This document shows positions 1-7,400 of a stretch of 64,000 nucleotides of DNA, in pieces. The DNA comes from Accumulibacter sp032229525 (GTDB lineage: Bacteria; Pseudomonadota; Gammaproteobacteria; Burkholderiales; Rhodocyclaceae), in NCBI RefSeq assembly GCF_032229525.1, contig NZ_JAVTWB010000253.1:62001-126000 (forward strand), written 5' to 3'. The number at the start of each line of letters is the position of its first letter. Positions within the stretch are counted from its first letter, which is position 1. Both the position numbers and the translations under genes were made by a program. The notes beneath the pieces were generated by a model. That model saw nothing but the letters and a program-made list of their open reading frames with translations. It had not been told where the DNA came from and searched no databases.

Positions 1-429
1 CTGATGCTCAATGGCGAGGTGGGCTACGCCGACGGCTTGTCGGGGCAGTCCCTGCCCTTCTACAAGAACTTCTACGCGGGTGGCGTCAACTCGGTCCGCG
101 GCTACGATACCGCGAGCCTCGGCCCTGTCGATCCTCTTTATCCCGATACTCGTCTCGGGGGTACTCGCAAGCTGGTGTTCAACTCCGAAGTCCTGATGCC
201 ATTGCCGGGGGTCGACAAGTCGTTCCGCTTCGGGCCGTTCTTTGACGCCGGTAACGTGTTTACCGACAATTACACTTTCTCGGATGAGGGATTGCGGATG
301 TCGGTCGGCCTCGCCGCCGCTTGGGTCTCGCCGCTCGGACCGCTCAAGTTCAGTTTCGGTCAACCGATCAACGAGAAAAGTAATGATAAACTCCAGAAAT
401 TCCAGTTTCAGTTCGGGACCACCTTTTAG
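1..429 (+). CDS. bamA: BamA outer-membrane assembly factor, C-terminal part
   Basis: Partial gene, open at the left edge of the window; 142 codons of the 3' end are visible. The product is the C-terminal end of the outer-membrane beta-barrel of the Omp85/BamA family, which inserts barrel proteins into the outer membrane. Visible hallmarks are the family segment around GGVNSVRGYD, the FFDAGNVF strand, the PLGPLKFSFG strand, and a terminal Phe (FQFGTTF), the usual barrel C-terminal signal. A Skp-type chaperone and the lpx genes follow, the standard proteobacterial order after bamA. The 5' end lies outside the window, so POTRA domains cannot be checked. Confidence 0.93.
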   Translation: MMLNGEVGYADGLSGQSLPFYKNFYAGGVNSVRGYDTASLGPVDPLYPDTRLGGTRKLVFNSEVLMPLPGVDKSFRFGPFFDAGNVFTDNYTFSDEGLRMSVGLAAAWVSPLGPLKFSFGQPINEKSNDKLQKFQFQFGTTF

Positions 430-444
430 CCTAGGAGAAGTAGC

Positions 445-963
445 TTGAATAAAACGATTGCCAGACTGCTGGTTGCGTTGATGGCCTCGCTGCCGGTGTC
501 TTACGCGTCGGCGACAGAAGCACTGAAGGTTGGCTACGTCAATACCCAGCGCCTTTTTCGTGATGCACCCGCAGCCGTAAAAGCTGCCAAGAAGATCGAG
601 CAGGAGTTTTCCAAGCGCGACCAGGATTTGCAGCGTCTCGCCAAGCAGCTTCAGGGCTTGCAAGAGACGCTCGAGAAGAATGGTTTGACGATGGCCGAAG
701 CGGACCGTCGCGCGAAAGAGAAGGATCTGGGCGAAATGTCGCGCGAGTTCCAGCGCAAGCAACGGGAGTTCCGCGAGGATCTGAACCTGCGCCAGAATGA
801 GGAAAATGCGGCGATCATCGAAAAGGCGAACAAGGCGATCAAGCAACTCGCCGAGAGCGAGAAGTACGACCTGATCGTCCAGGATGTGGTCTGGGTCAGT
901 CCGAAACTTGATATCACCGACAAGGTGATCAAGGCCCTATCAGACTCCCGGGACGCGAAGTAA
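445..963 (+). CDS. skp: OmpH/Skp-family periplasmic chaperone
   Basis: A 172-residue periplasmic chaperone that holds unfolded outer-membrane proteins on their way to BamA. Residues 1-23 form a signal peptide ending near YASA. Mature segments KVGYVNTQRLF at the start, a long charged helical arm (about residues 50-135), and a final beta part (YDLIVQDVVWVSP) match the family. It starts at a TTG codon; an AGGAGA Shine-Dalgarno at 433-438 lies six bases upstream and supports this start. It sits 15 bases after bamA and ahead of lpxD, probably co-transcribed. Length is slightly above that of E. coli Skp. Confidence 0.9.
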   Translation: MNKTIARLLVALMASLPVSYASATEALKVGYVNTQRLFRDAPAAVKAAKKIEQEFSKRDQDLQRLAKQLQGLQETLEKNGLTMAEADRRAKEKDLGEMSREFQRKQREFREDLNLRQNEENAAIIEKANKAIKQLAESEKYDLIVQDVVWVSPKLDITDKVIKALSDSRDAK

Positions 964-992
964 GCGCCAACCGATCAAGCAATGGCGTTCAG

Positions 993-2024
993 GTGTCAGG
1001 AGGCCTGCGGCTAGACGAGATCGTCGCCCATCTCGGCGGCGTGGTCGAGGGTGATGGCTCGGTTGTCGTCTCACAGGTAGGGAGCCTCCTTTCGGCAGGC
1101 GAGGGCTGCATCGCTTTTCTCGTCAGTCCGAAATATCGGCAGCAACTGAAAAAGACCCAAGCCGCGGCCGTGATCGTGCCGCCGCAGTTCTCCTCCGAAA
1201 CGTCATTGCCGCGTATCGTTCACCCCAACGCCTACGCTTATTATGCGCGCGTCGCCGCCTTGCTCAATCCGCCATTGAAACGCCGCCCCGGGGTTCATCG
1301 GGGCGCGGTCGTCAAATCGGAATTGCCGCCGTCGGCCAGTATTGGCGAGAACGTCGTCATCGGTGAGACCGCAACAATCGGTGAGAACGTCACGCTACAT
1401 CCCGGCTGTGTGATCGGTGATGGCGTGTCGATTGGCGACGATTCCCTGCTCTACCCAAATGTCGTTATTTATGACGGCTGCGTGATTGGTAAACGGGCCA
1501 TCATTCACGCCGGTGCGGTCATCGGTGGGGACGGCTTCGGGTTTGCCAAGGAGGGCGAGCGTTGGCTCAAGATTCCGCAGATCGGTCGGGTGGTGATTGG
1601 TGATGATGTGGAGATTGGGGTCAATACCTCGGTCGACCGTGGCGCGCTCGACGACACGGTGATCGGTGATGGGGTCAAGCTCGATAACCAGATCCAGATC
1701 GGCCACAACGTCATTATTGGTGACCATGCCGCGATGGCCGGCTGCGTCGGCATTGCCGGCAGCACCAGAATCGGTCGCCGGTGTACCGTCGGCGGCGCAG
1801 GGATGATCATCGGCCACCTCGAACTGGCCGACGATGTGCACATCTCGGCGGGCAGTATGGTGACCAGGAACCTGCCCCACGCCGGTCAGTACACCAGCAT
1901 CTTTCCACTTGAGGCGCACCAGGAGTGGTTACATAACGCGGCACAGATCAGGCGTCTGGCGAGGCTCGCCGAGCGGGTCGCCGAACTTGAGAAGAAACTC
2001 GAACTGAAGGAGAAAGCGCCTTGA
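993..2024 (+). CDS. lpxD: UDP-3-O-(3-hydroxyacyl)glucosamine N-acyltransferase
   Basis: Third step of lipid A synthesis: adds a second 3-hydroxyacyl chain from acyl-ACP to UDP-3-O-acyl-glucosamine in the cytoplasm. The 343-residue length is normal. Residues 1-95 form the LpxD N-terminal uridine-binding domain. Residues about 100-300 are hexapeptide repeats ([IV]G.. pattern) forming the left-handed beta helix, and a C-terminal helix follows. The likely catalytic histidine is in QIGHNVIIGD (His238; E. coli His239). The start is GTG with no convincing ribosome site, so it is less certain than the gene. The 3' end overlaps fabZ by four bases. Confidence 0.95.
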   Translation: MSGGLRLDEIVAHLGGVVEGDGSVVVSQVGSLLSAGEGCIAFLVSPKYRQQLKKTQAAAVIVPPQFSSETSLPRIVHPNAYAYYARVAALLNPPLKRRPGVHRGAVVKSELPPSASIGENVVIGETATIGENVTLHPGCVIGDGVSIGDDSLLYPNVVIYDGCVIGKRAIIHAGAVIGGDGFGFAKEGERWLKIPQIGRVVIGDDVEIGVNTSVDRGALDDTVIGDGVKLDNQIQIGHNVIIGDHAAMAGCVGIAGSTRIGRRCTVGGAGMIIGHLELADDVHISAGSMVTRNLPHAGQYTSIFPLEAHQEWLHNAAQIRRLARLAERVAELEKKLELKEKAP

Positions 2025-2479
2025 CCGCAATGGATATTCACGAAATTTTGGAGCATCTGCCGCATCGCTACCCGTTTCTTCTGGTCGACCGGGTGGTCGA
2101 CTACGAGTTGGGGAAGGCAATCCATGCCTACAAGAACGTGACGGTCAACGAACCGTTTTTCGTTGGCCATTTCCCGCATCATCCGGTGATGCCTGGCGTG
2201 CTGATCATGGAAGCCCTGGCGCAGGCGGCAGGCATCCTGTCGTTCAAGACGATGGGCGTCAAGCCTGACCCGAACTCTGTTTTCTACTTTGTCGGCATCG
2301 ACGGCGCACGCTTCAAGAAGCCGGTAACTGCGGGCGACCAATTGCATCTGCATGTCCACATCCTGCGCCAAATGCGCGGTATCTGGAAATACAAGGCAGA
2401 GGCCCGGGTAGACGGTGAGGTCGTCGCCGAAGCCGAACTGATGTGCGCCAAGCGTGATGTCGCTGGAGCCGCCGGGTGA
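2021..2479 (+). CDS. fabZ: 3-hydroxyacyl-ACP dehydratase FabZ
   Basis: Dehydrates 3-hydroxyacyl-ACP to trans-2-enoyl-ACP in fatty-acid elongation. Placement inside the lpx operon links fatty-acid flux with lipid A synthesis. The single hotdog domain carries the family signature around LLPHRYPFLLVD-like residues and the active-site histidine in GHFPHHPVMPG, followed by a Glu-containing helix (LIMEALAQ). TTG at 2021 is chosen because AAGGAG at 2007-2012 lies eight bases upstream; the in-frame ATG at 2030 would be 17 bases away. The start overlaps the lpxD stop, suggesting coupled translation. Confidence 0.95.
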   Translation: MTAMDIHEILEHLPHRYPFLLVDRVVDYELGKAIHAYKNVTVNEPFFVGHFPHHPVMPGVLIMEALAQAAGILSFKTMGVKPDPNSVFYFVGIDGARFKKPVTAGDQLHLHVHILRQMRGIWKYKAEARVDGEVVAEAELMCAKRDVAGAAG

Positions 2480-3258
2480 CTGCAGGCATGATCCATTCCA
2501 GTGCAATTGTCGATTCCGGCGCGCGCCTTGGGGCCAACGTCGCGGTGGGCGCCTACTCGATCATCGGCGAACATGTGGAGATTGGCGATAACACGGTGAT
2601 TGGTCCGCACGTCGTGATTTCCGGGCGGACCCGCATCGGTTGCGACAATCGGATCTTCCAGTTTTGTTCGCTCGGCGAAGTGCCGCAGGACAAGAAGTAT
2701 GACGGTGAGCCCACCTGCCTGGAGATCGGTGACCGCAACACGATTCGCGAATTCTGCACTTTCAACCTCGGCACCGCTCAGGATGTAGGCATTACCCGCG
2801 TCGGTGACGACAACTGGATCATGGCCTACGTGCACATTGCACACGATTGCCAGGTGGGTAACCGCACCGTGTTTGCCAACAATGCGCAGTTGGCGGGTCA
2901 TGTTCACATCGGCGATTGGGCCATTCTTGGCGGCTACACGGGAGTCCACCAGTTCTGCCGCGTCGGAGCCCATACCATGACCGCCGTCGGGACGGTGGTG
3001 CTGCAGGACGTTCCCCCCTTCGTGATGGCTGCTGGCAACTCGGCCAGTCCCTTTGGCATCAATGCCGAGGGACTCAAGCGCCGCGGTTTTTCGGCGGAAG
3101 CGCTGCTGGCGTTGAAACGCGCCTACCGGACACTTTACAAATCAGGACTGATGCTCGACGAGGCGCGAGCCAAGCTCGATGAAGAGGTCCTCGCGCATCC
3201 GGAGATCCAACCGCTGATCGACTTCCTCGCGGTATCGAAGCGCGGCATCATTCGATGA
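2476..3258 (+). CDS. lpxA: UDP-N-acetylglucosamine O-acyltransferase
   Basis: First step of lipid A synthesis: transfers a 3-hydroxyacyl chain from ACP to the 3-OH of UDP-GlcNAc. The 260-residue protein has the hexapeptide-repeat beta helix (about residues 5-190) and a C-terminal helical domain. The catalytic histidine lies in VHIAHDC. GTG at 2476 is favoured by GGAG seven bases upstream and a GTGA overlap with fabZ; ATG at 2488 is the alternative and gives the classical N-terminus MIHSSAIV. By alignment from memory with E. coli LpxA, the chain-length ruler residue (Gly173 in E. coli) is Val here and the E. coli His191 site is Ser. This may favour a shorter acyl chain. Confidence 0.95.
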   Translation: MTAGMIHSSAIVDSGARLGANVAVGAYSIIGEHVEIGDNTVIGPHVVISGRTRIGCDNRIFQFCSLGEVPQDKKYDGEPTCLEIGDRNTIREFCTFNLGTAQDVGITRVGDDNWIMAYVHIAHDCQVGNRTVFANNAQLAGHVHIGDWAILGGYTGVHQFCRVGAHTMTAVGTVVLQDVPPFVMAAGNSASPFGINAEGLKRRGFSAEALLALKRAYRTLYKSGLMLDEARAKLDEEVLAHPEIQPLIDFLAVSKRGIIR

Positions 3259-4442
3259 CCGCACCGGTACCGGTGCGGATCGCCATGGTGGCCGGGGAGG
3301 CGTCGGGCGATCTGCTGGCCAGCCAGTTGATGCAGGCGCTTCAGGAAAAACTTTCAGGCGTGGAATTCTTCGGGGTGGGTGGTCCGAGAATGCTCGGCAT
3401 GGGCTTCCAGGCCTGGCATCCGCTGGAGAAACTGGCCGTCCGCGGCTATGTCGAGGTGCTCCGGCACTATCGCGAAATCGCCGCTATCCGCAGCGACCTC
3501 AAGCGTCGCCTGCTGGCTGATCCGCCCGACATCTTTATCGGCGTTGATGCGCCGGACTTCAACCTGGCGCTTGAGAAGGCTCTCAAGCGTCGCGGTGTTC
3601 CGAGCATCCACTATGTCAGCCCGTCGATCTGGGCTTGGCGTGGTGAGCGCATCCACAAGATCGGTGCGGCAGTTTCGCGCGTGCTGGCACTATTTCCGTT
3701 CGAAACGGCGCTGTACGAGAAACAGGGTATTCCGGTGACCTACGTCGGCCATCCCCTGGCCGACATGCTGCCAATCGAAGACGGGCGCGACGCGGCGCGA
3801 ACCGTGCTCGGCCTGTCGTCGCAGGCGCCGGTTTTCGCCCTTTTGCCTGGCAGTCGGCAATCGGAACTGCAGTACATGGCGGACACCTTCATCGAAACCG
3901 CGCGCCGAATTCGCGACCAGATTCCCGATGCGGTCTTTCTCGCCCCGCTGACCAGTCGTGAAACACGCGAACTGTTTGACGCCGCACTGCATCGCTGCCG
4001 GGCGAAGGAACTGCCGATTCGTCTGTTGTTCGGCCACGCGCACCAGGCGATGATGGCTGCCGACGCCGTCCTGGTGGCCAGTGGCACGGCCACTCTCGAA
4101 GCTGCACTGCTGAAGCGACCGATGGCCATCGTCTACAAGATGGCGCCGCTCTCTTACCGAATGATGCGTCGCATGGGCTATCTGCCTTACGTTGGCTTGC
4201 CCAACGTTCTGGCCGGCCGGTTCATCGTTCCGGAGTTCATCCAGGATGAAGCGACGCCGGAAAACCTGGCGCAGGCGCTGCTCAACCTCTACGCCGACAA
4301 ATTACTGTGCGAACGGATCAGGTCGGTATTCACAGAGATCCATCTGCAACTTCGGCAAAACGCCGCCGACAAAGCGGCCTCGGCGGTCCTCGATTGCCTG
4401 CCAATGGTAGTTAGCGACCGTGCCCTTCCTGCTGCCGCCTGA
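3255..4442 (+). CDS. lpxB: lipid-A-disaccharide synthase
   Basis: Inverting glycosyltransferase (family GT19) that joins UDP-2,3-diacylglucosamine and lipid X into the lipid A disaccharide at the inner face of the cytoplasmic membrane. The 395-residue protein has the N-terminal VAGEASGDLLA signature, a conserved IHYVSPSIWAWR segment near residue 120, and the LLPGSRQSEL nucleotide-binding loop near residue 197. ATG overlaps the lpxA stop in an ATGA arrangement. The 3' end overlaps rnhB by 23 bases. Confidence 0.95.
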   Translation: MTAPVPVRIAMVAGEASGDLLASQLMQALQEKLSGVEFFGVGGPRMLGMGFQAWHPLEKLAVRGYVEVLRHYREIAAIRSDLKRRLLADPPDIFIGVDAPDFNLALEKALKRRGVPSIHYVSPSIWAWRGERIHKIGAAVSRVLALFPFETALYEKQGIPVTYVGHPLADMLPIEDGRDAARTVLGLSSQAPVFALLPGSRQSELQYMADTFIETARRIRDQIPDAVFLAPLTSRETRELFDAALHRCRAKELPIRLLFGHAHQAMMAADAVLVASGTATLEAALLKRPMAIVYKMAPLSYRMMRRMGYLPYVGLPNVLAGRFIVPEFIQDEATPENLAQALLNLYADKLLCERIRSVFTEIHLQLRQNAADKAASAVLDCLPMVVSDRALPAAA

Positions 4443-5022
4443 CGGTCTCGTCTGTGGTATCGATGAGGCGGGCCGCGGTCCGCTGGCCGGGCCGGTGGTC
4501 GCTGCTGCGGTGATCCTCGATCCGGCCTGGCCGATCGCCGGTCTTGACGATTCGAAGAAGCTTTCGCCCAGAAAGCGGGCGACGTTGGCCGAGCAGATCC
4601 GTGCCACGGCGGTGGCCTGGGCGGTCGCCGAAGCCAGCGTCGAGGAGATCGACCGCATCAACATTCTGCAGGCCAGCCTGCTGGCGATGCAGCGGGCGGT
4701 CGCCGCACTCGCGGGTCGGCACGGGCTCGTCACTCCCCGTCACGCGCAGGTCGATGGAATTCATTGCCCGCAGCTCGACTGCTCCGTTGAAGCTATCGTC
4801 GGTGGCGATGGCAAGGTCGCCGCCATTGCTGCGGCATCCATTCTCGCCAAAACCACTCGCGACGCCGGCATGCTTGTCCTGCACGCGATCTACCCACAGT
4901 ACGGGTTCGATCGGCATATGGGCTATCCGACCGCATTTCACCTCAAGGCGCTGCAGGATCATGGCGCGAGTCCGCAGCATCGCCGCAGTTACGCGCCGGT
5001 CGCCCGACTCAGCCAGTCATGA
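4420..5022 (+). CDS. rnhB: ribonuclease HII
   Basis: Removes RNA from RNA-DNA hybrids and cuts at ribonucleotides embedded in DNA. The 200-residue protein begins with the type 2 RNase H signature: the first acidic pair in CGIDEAGRGPLAGPV, the DDSKKLS loop, and later acidic residues in HAQVDGI and the conserved AAASILAKTTRD segment. GTG start at 4420 lies inside the end of lpxB, so translation is probably coupled. lpxB-rnhB adjacency is widespread in proteobacteria. Confidence 0.95.
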   Translation: MPFLLPPDGLVCGIDEAGRGPLAGPVVAAAVILDPAWPIAGLDDSKKLSPRKRATLAEQIRATAVAWAVAEASVEEIDRINILQASLLAMQRAVAALAGRHGLVTPRHAQVDGIHCPQLDCSVEAIVGGDGKVAAIAAASILAKTTRDAGMLVLHAIYPQYGFDRHMGYPTAFHLKALQDHGASPQHRRSYAPVARLSQS

Positions 5023-5831
5023 AAAGGATCGCTTCGCGTGACAATGCGCAGTACAAGACATTACTGAAGATCTGCCGGAGCGGCCGCGAGCGGCGCAAGA
5101 GCGATTGCGTGTTGCTCGACGGCATGCATCTGATAGAAGCCTACGGCCAGCATTATGGCCTTCCCGAAGAACTGCTGGTCAGTGACAGCGGTGTCAGCCG
5201 GCCCGAAAACGCCAGCTATCTGGAGAACCGAGCGGCCACCACCAAGGTCACTCTTCTTGCCGATGCGCTGTTCGACGATCTGGCGACGGTGGAAGCGCCA
5301 AGCGGGATCATGGCCATCGTTTTGCGGCCGCGACCGGCGCACGGTCCTGCTGACGATGCCGACGCCATCCTGCTCGATGGTGTTCAGGATCCGGGAAATG
5401 TCGGGTCGATCCTGCGCAGCGCTGCGGCGGCGGGCTTCTGCCAGGCCCTGCTGTCGGTCGATTGTGCGCAGGCCTGGTCACCGAAGACCCTACGGGCTGC
5501 GATGGGCGCGCATTTCCAGCTCGATATCCATGAAAACTGTGATCTGCCGGGCTTTCTCGCGACCTATCGCGGTCAGTCCGTTGCGACTGCGCTGGCCGGG
5601 GCAGAGAGCCTCTATGCGGCTGATCTTGGCCGACCGCTGGCCTGGGTATTTGGCAGCGAGGGGCTCGGCGTCAGGTCAACGGTGATCGCCGCGACCGGTG
5701 TGCAGCTGCGCATCCCGATGCCGGGCGCCAGCGAATCACTGAATGTTGCCGCTGCCGCTGCGATCTGCCTGTTCGAGACGGTCAGGCGTCGGCTGGCGAG
5801 CGAGCCACCGCTGGCCGACAACCGGCCGTAA
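5019..5831 (+). CDS. TrmH/SpoU-family RNA 2'-O-methyltransferase
   Basis: A 270-residue SPOUT methyltransferase. The N-terminal third resembles the substrate-binding domain (KRIASRDNAQYK, with LLDGMHLIEAY near residue 32). The C-terminal half has the knotted SpoU domain with motif 1 DGVQDPGNVGSILRSAAAAG (about residues 120-140), motif 2 WVFGSEGLG (about 209-217), and motif 3 IPMPGASESLNVAAAAAI (about 231-248). It probably methylates ribose in 23S rRNA or tRNA; the target cannot be told from sequence. ATG overlaps the rnhB stop (ATGA). It closes the envelope operon and is followed by tRNA-Ser. Confidence 0.9.
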   Translation: MKRIASRDNAQYKTLLKICRSGRERRKSDCVLLDGMHLIEAYGQHYGLPEELLVSDSGVSRPENASYLENRAATTKVTLLADALFDDLATVEAPSGIMAIVLRPRPAHGPADDADAILLDGVQDPGNVGSILRSAAAAGFCQALLSVDCAQAWSPKTLRAAMGAHFQLDIHENCDLPGFLATYRGQSVATALAGAESLYAADLGRPLAWVFGSEGLGVRSTVIAATGVQLRIPMPGASESLNVAAAAAICLFETVRRRLASEPPLADNRP

Positions 5832-5906
5832 GGCGCTGCGTCGTGCGAACTGCCTGGACCGCTGTTCGCAGGTCGCCATAGCCTTTGCTGCAACTTGCAG
5901 GCAAGT

Positions 5907-5935
5907 TTGGTGTTCCCGTAGCGTTCTGCTAGAAT
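5907..5935 (+). promoter_or_regulatory. sigma70-type promoter of tRNA-Ser
   Basis: TTGGTG at 5907-5912 and TAGAAT at 5930-5935 are spaced by 17 bases, with a TG two bases before the -10 (extended -10). The tRNA begins 12 bases after the -10 element, which fits a start site just upstream of the mature 5' end. Confidence 0.6.
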
Positions 5936-5947
5936 CCGCCGTCTTGC

Positions 5948-6038
5948 GGAGAGATGGATGAGTGGTTTAAGTCGCACGCCTGGAAAGCGTGTTTAGGATA
6001 ATATCCTAACGCGGGTTCGAATCCCGCTCTCTCCGCCA
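5948..6038 (+). tRNA. tRNA-Ser(GGA)
   Basis: 91 bases including encoded CCA. The acceptor stem GGAGAGA (5948-5954) pairs with TCTCTCC (6028-6034). The anticodon stem is CACGC/GCGTG with loop CTGGAAA and anticodon GGA at 5982-5984. A long variable arm (class II) with a TAGGATA/TATCCTA hairpin is typical of tRNA-Ser. The T arm contains GGGTTCGAATCCC. CCA is at 6036-6038. The stop codon of the convergent DUF3616 gene begins two bases downstream. Confidence 0.97.
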
Positions 6039-6040
6039 GT

Positions 6041-6967
6041 TCAAGCCTCGATCTGCAGTTGTCCCGGATCAAGGATCAGGAAACGGGCAAAGCGTCCAGT
6101 CTTCTTGCTGCCGTCGTCGCTGACGATGATGATGCGTTGTTCGCCATCGATCAAGGCCGGGCAGATACCCTCAGCGTGTTCGAAGCCCGGCAAGCCCGCG
6201 ACGGTTACCCGACGCGCAGGGTCATCACTATTGCCGCCCCAGAACCAGAGTCCGAATTGAACCTGTTCGCGATTCGTCGGGCCGCTGATGACCAGATAGC
6301 CAGCGAGCAGGCGCACGTAAGCCATCCCACGAATCCCGTCGCCGCCCAGGTCCAGGGTCGCCAGGCGGGCGGCGATTACGGGCTGTTCACCCGATTCGAA
6401 AACCGCTTGCGGGTTTTCGATGAAAGCGACGATCGCCCGCTGCTCAAGCAGCGGGCTGCGGAATCCCACCAGCAGGGAGCTATCGTCCGGAGTCATCGCC
6501 AGCGCTTCGATGTTGAGCCCCCCCATGTTCTTGACGTCCCGTATCTCGGCAGCCGCGGCGAGCAGCGGGTGCGCCGCCAGCAGGGAACGCTTCAGTCCGA
6601 TCGCCTCCACCGGCTCGACGACGCGATCACCCTCGATCCGGAAGCGGACCAGTTTTTCGCGCGATGTCTTTTCGTCGCCGGCACTGTTCCTGGAATGCGA
6701 GCTTATCGCGTAGATGTATCCGGTCTGGTCGACGGCCACACCCTCGAGGTCAACGAGTTTCCAGAACTCGACGGCGATACCCAGCGGCCTGTAGGGCTCC
6801 AGAGCCATGCTGTCGACATTGCCGTCGGCATCGATCCTGAGCAGGCTGAGTGCCGGCCGCTCTTCGTCTTCGGCAACAATGAAGCGGCCGTCAGGGAGCT
6901 GCCGAATGCCGGACGGCTCAAAGATTCCGGTCAAGGTGCCAAAGATCGGGATGTTGTCAGGAGCCAA
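6041..6967 (-). CDS. DUF3616 domain protein
   Basis: A 308-residue soluble protein with no signal peptide. The pattern resembles DUF3616, a predicted beta-propeller-like domain: repeated blade segments such as EPSGIRQLPDGRFIVAEDE near residue 17, DLEGVAVDQTGYIYAISSHS near 73, NIEALAMTPDDSSLLVGFRS near 152 and DGIRGMAYVR near 212. These look like sugar-phosphate or phytase-like propellers, but no enzymatic activity is established. The start is TTG at 6967 with a weak GAGG upstream, so it is uncertain. The 3' end abuts tRNA-Ser, and it is the first gene of the accessory - strand block. Confidence 0.75.
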   Translation of the reverse strand: MAPDNIPIFGTLTGIFEPSGIRQLPDGRFIVAEDEERPALSLLRIDADGNVDSMALEPYRPLGIAVEFWKLVDLEGVAVDQTGYIYAISSHSRNSAGDEKTSREKLVRFRIEGDRVVEPVEAIGLKRSLLAAHPLLAAAAEIRDVKNMGGLNIEALAMTPDDSSLLVGFRSPLLEQRAIVAFIENPQAVFESGEQPVIAARLATLDLGGDGIRGMAYVRLLAGYLVISGPTNREQVQFGLWFWGGNSDDPARRVTVAGLPGFEHAEGICPALIDGEQRIIIVSDDGSKKTGRFARFLILDPGQLQIEA

Positions 6968-7400
6968 GTGGGTGGCCTCGTGTCAGGAATGCAAGCCAGG
7001 AACTTCAAGGGGTGGGTGGGACTATCTGCGACTATCGCAGGGGCAAACGGCCGAACATAACATGGATGCGGTGCTGCTCTCAAGATCGTCCCGGCCGCGT
7101 CCTTCCATCGCCAGTCGTACTCCATGAACTAGAGCGGATGGTCGCCACCGCGAGCGCGCGCCTGAGCGAGCCGCCAGAAGGAAATCCGCTTTAAGTGCAA
7201 CTCAAAAAAGCTCTCGAGGTGTTCGATCGAATGCACCTCCGGGCATTTGCCCGCCACCAACGCGAATGAGTTGGGCGCTGCCACCGTCACGGATCACCAT
7301 AGGGTGTTTGAGCTGCGCGTTCCGGCCGCCTGCTGATGGCGCCGAGGGTGCCGAGCATCGGCAGCAGCACGAATTTCAGCTGGGGCCGCCCCGCTTTTCC
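6968..7400. other. 433-base intergenic stretch, no gene seen
   Basis: Lies between two - strand genes. I find no tRNA, clear terminator or coding segment with a recognisable domain. A short - strand reading frame around 7211-7310 (about 32 codons) has no recognisable product. Promoters for the DUF3616 gene would be expected here, but none stands out. Confidence 0.4.
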
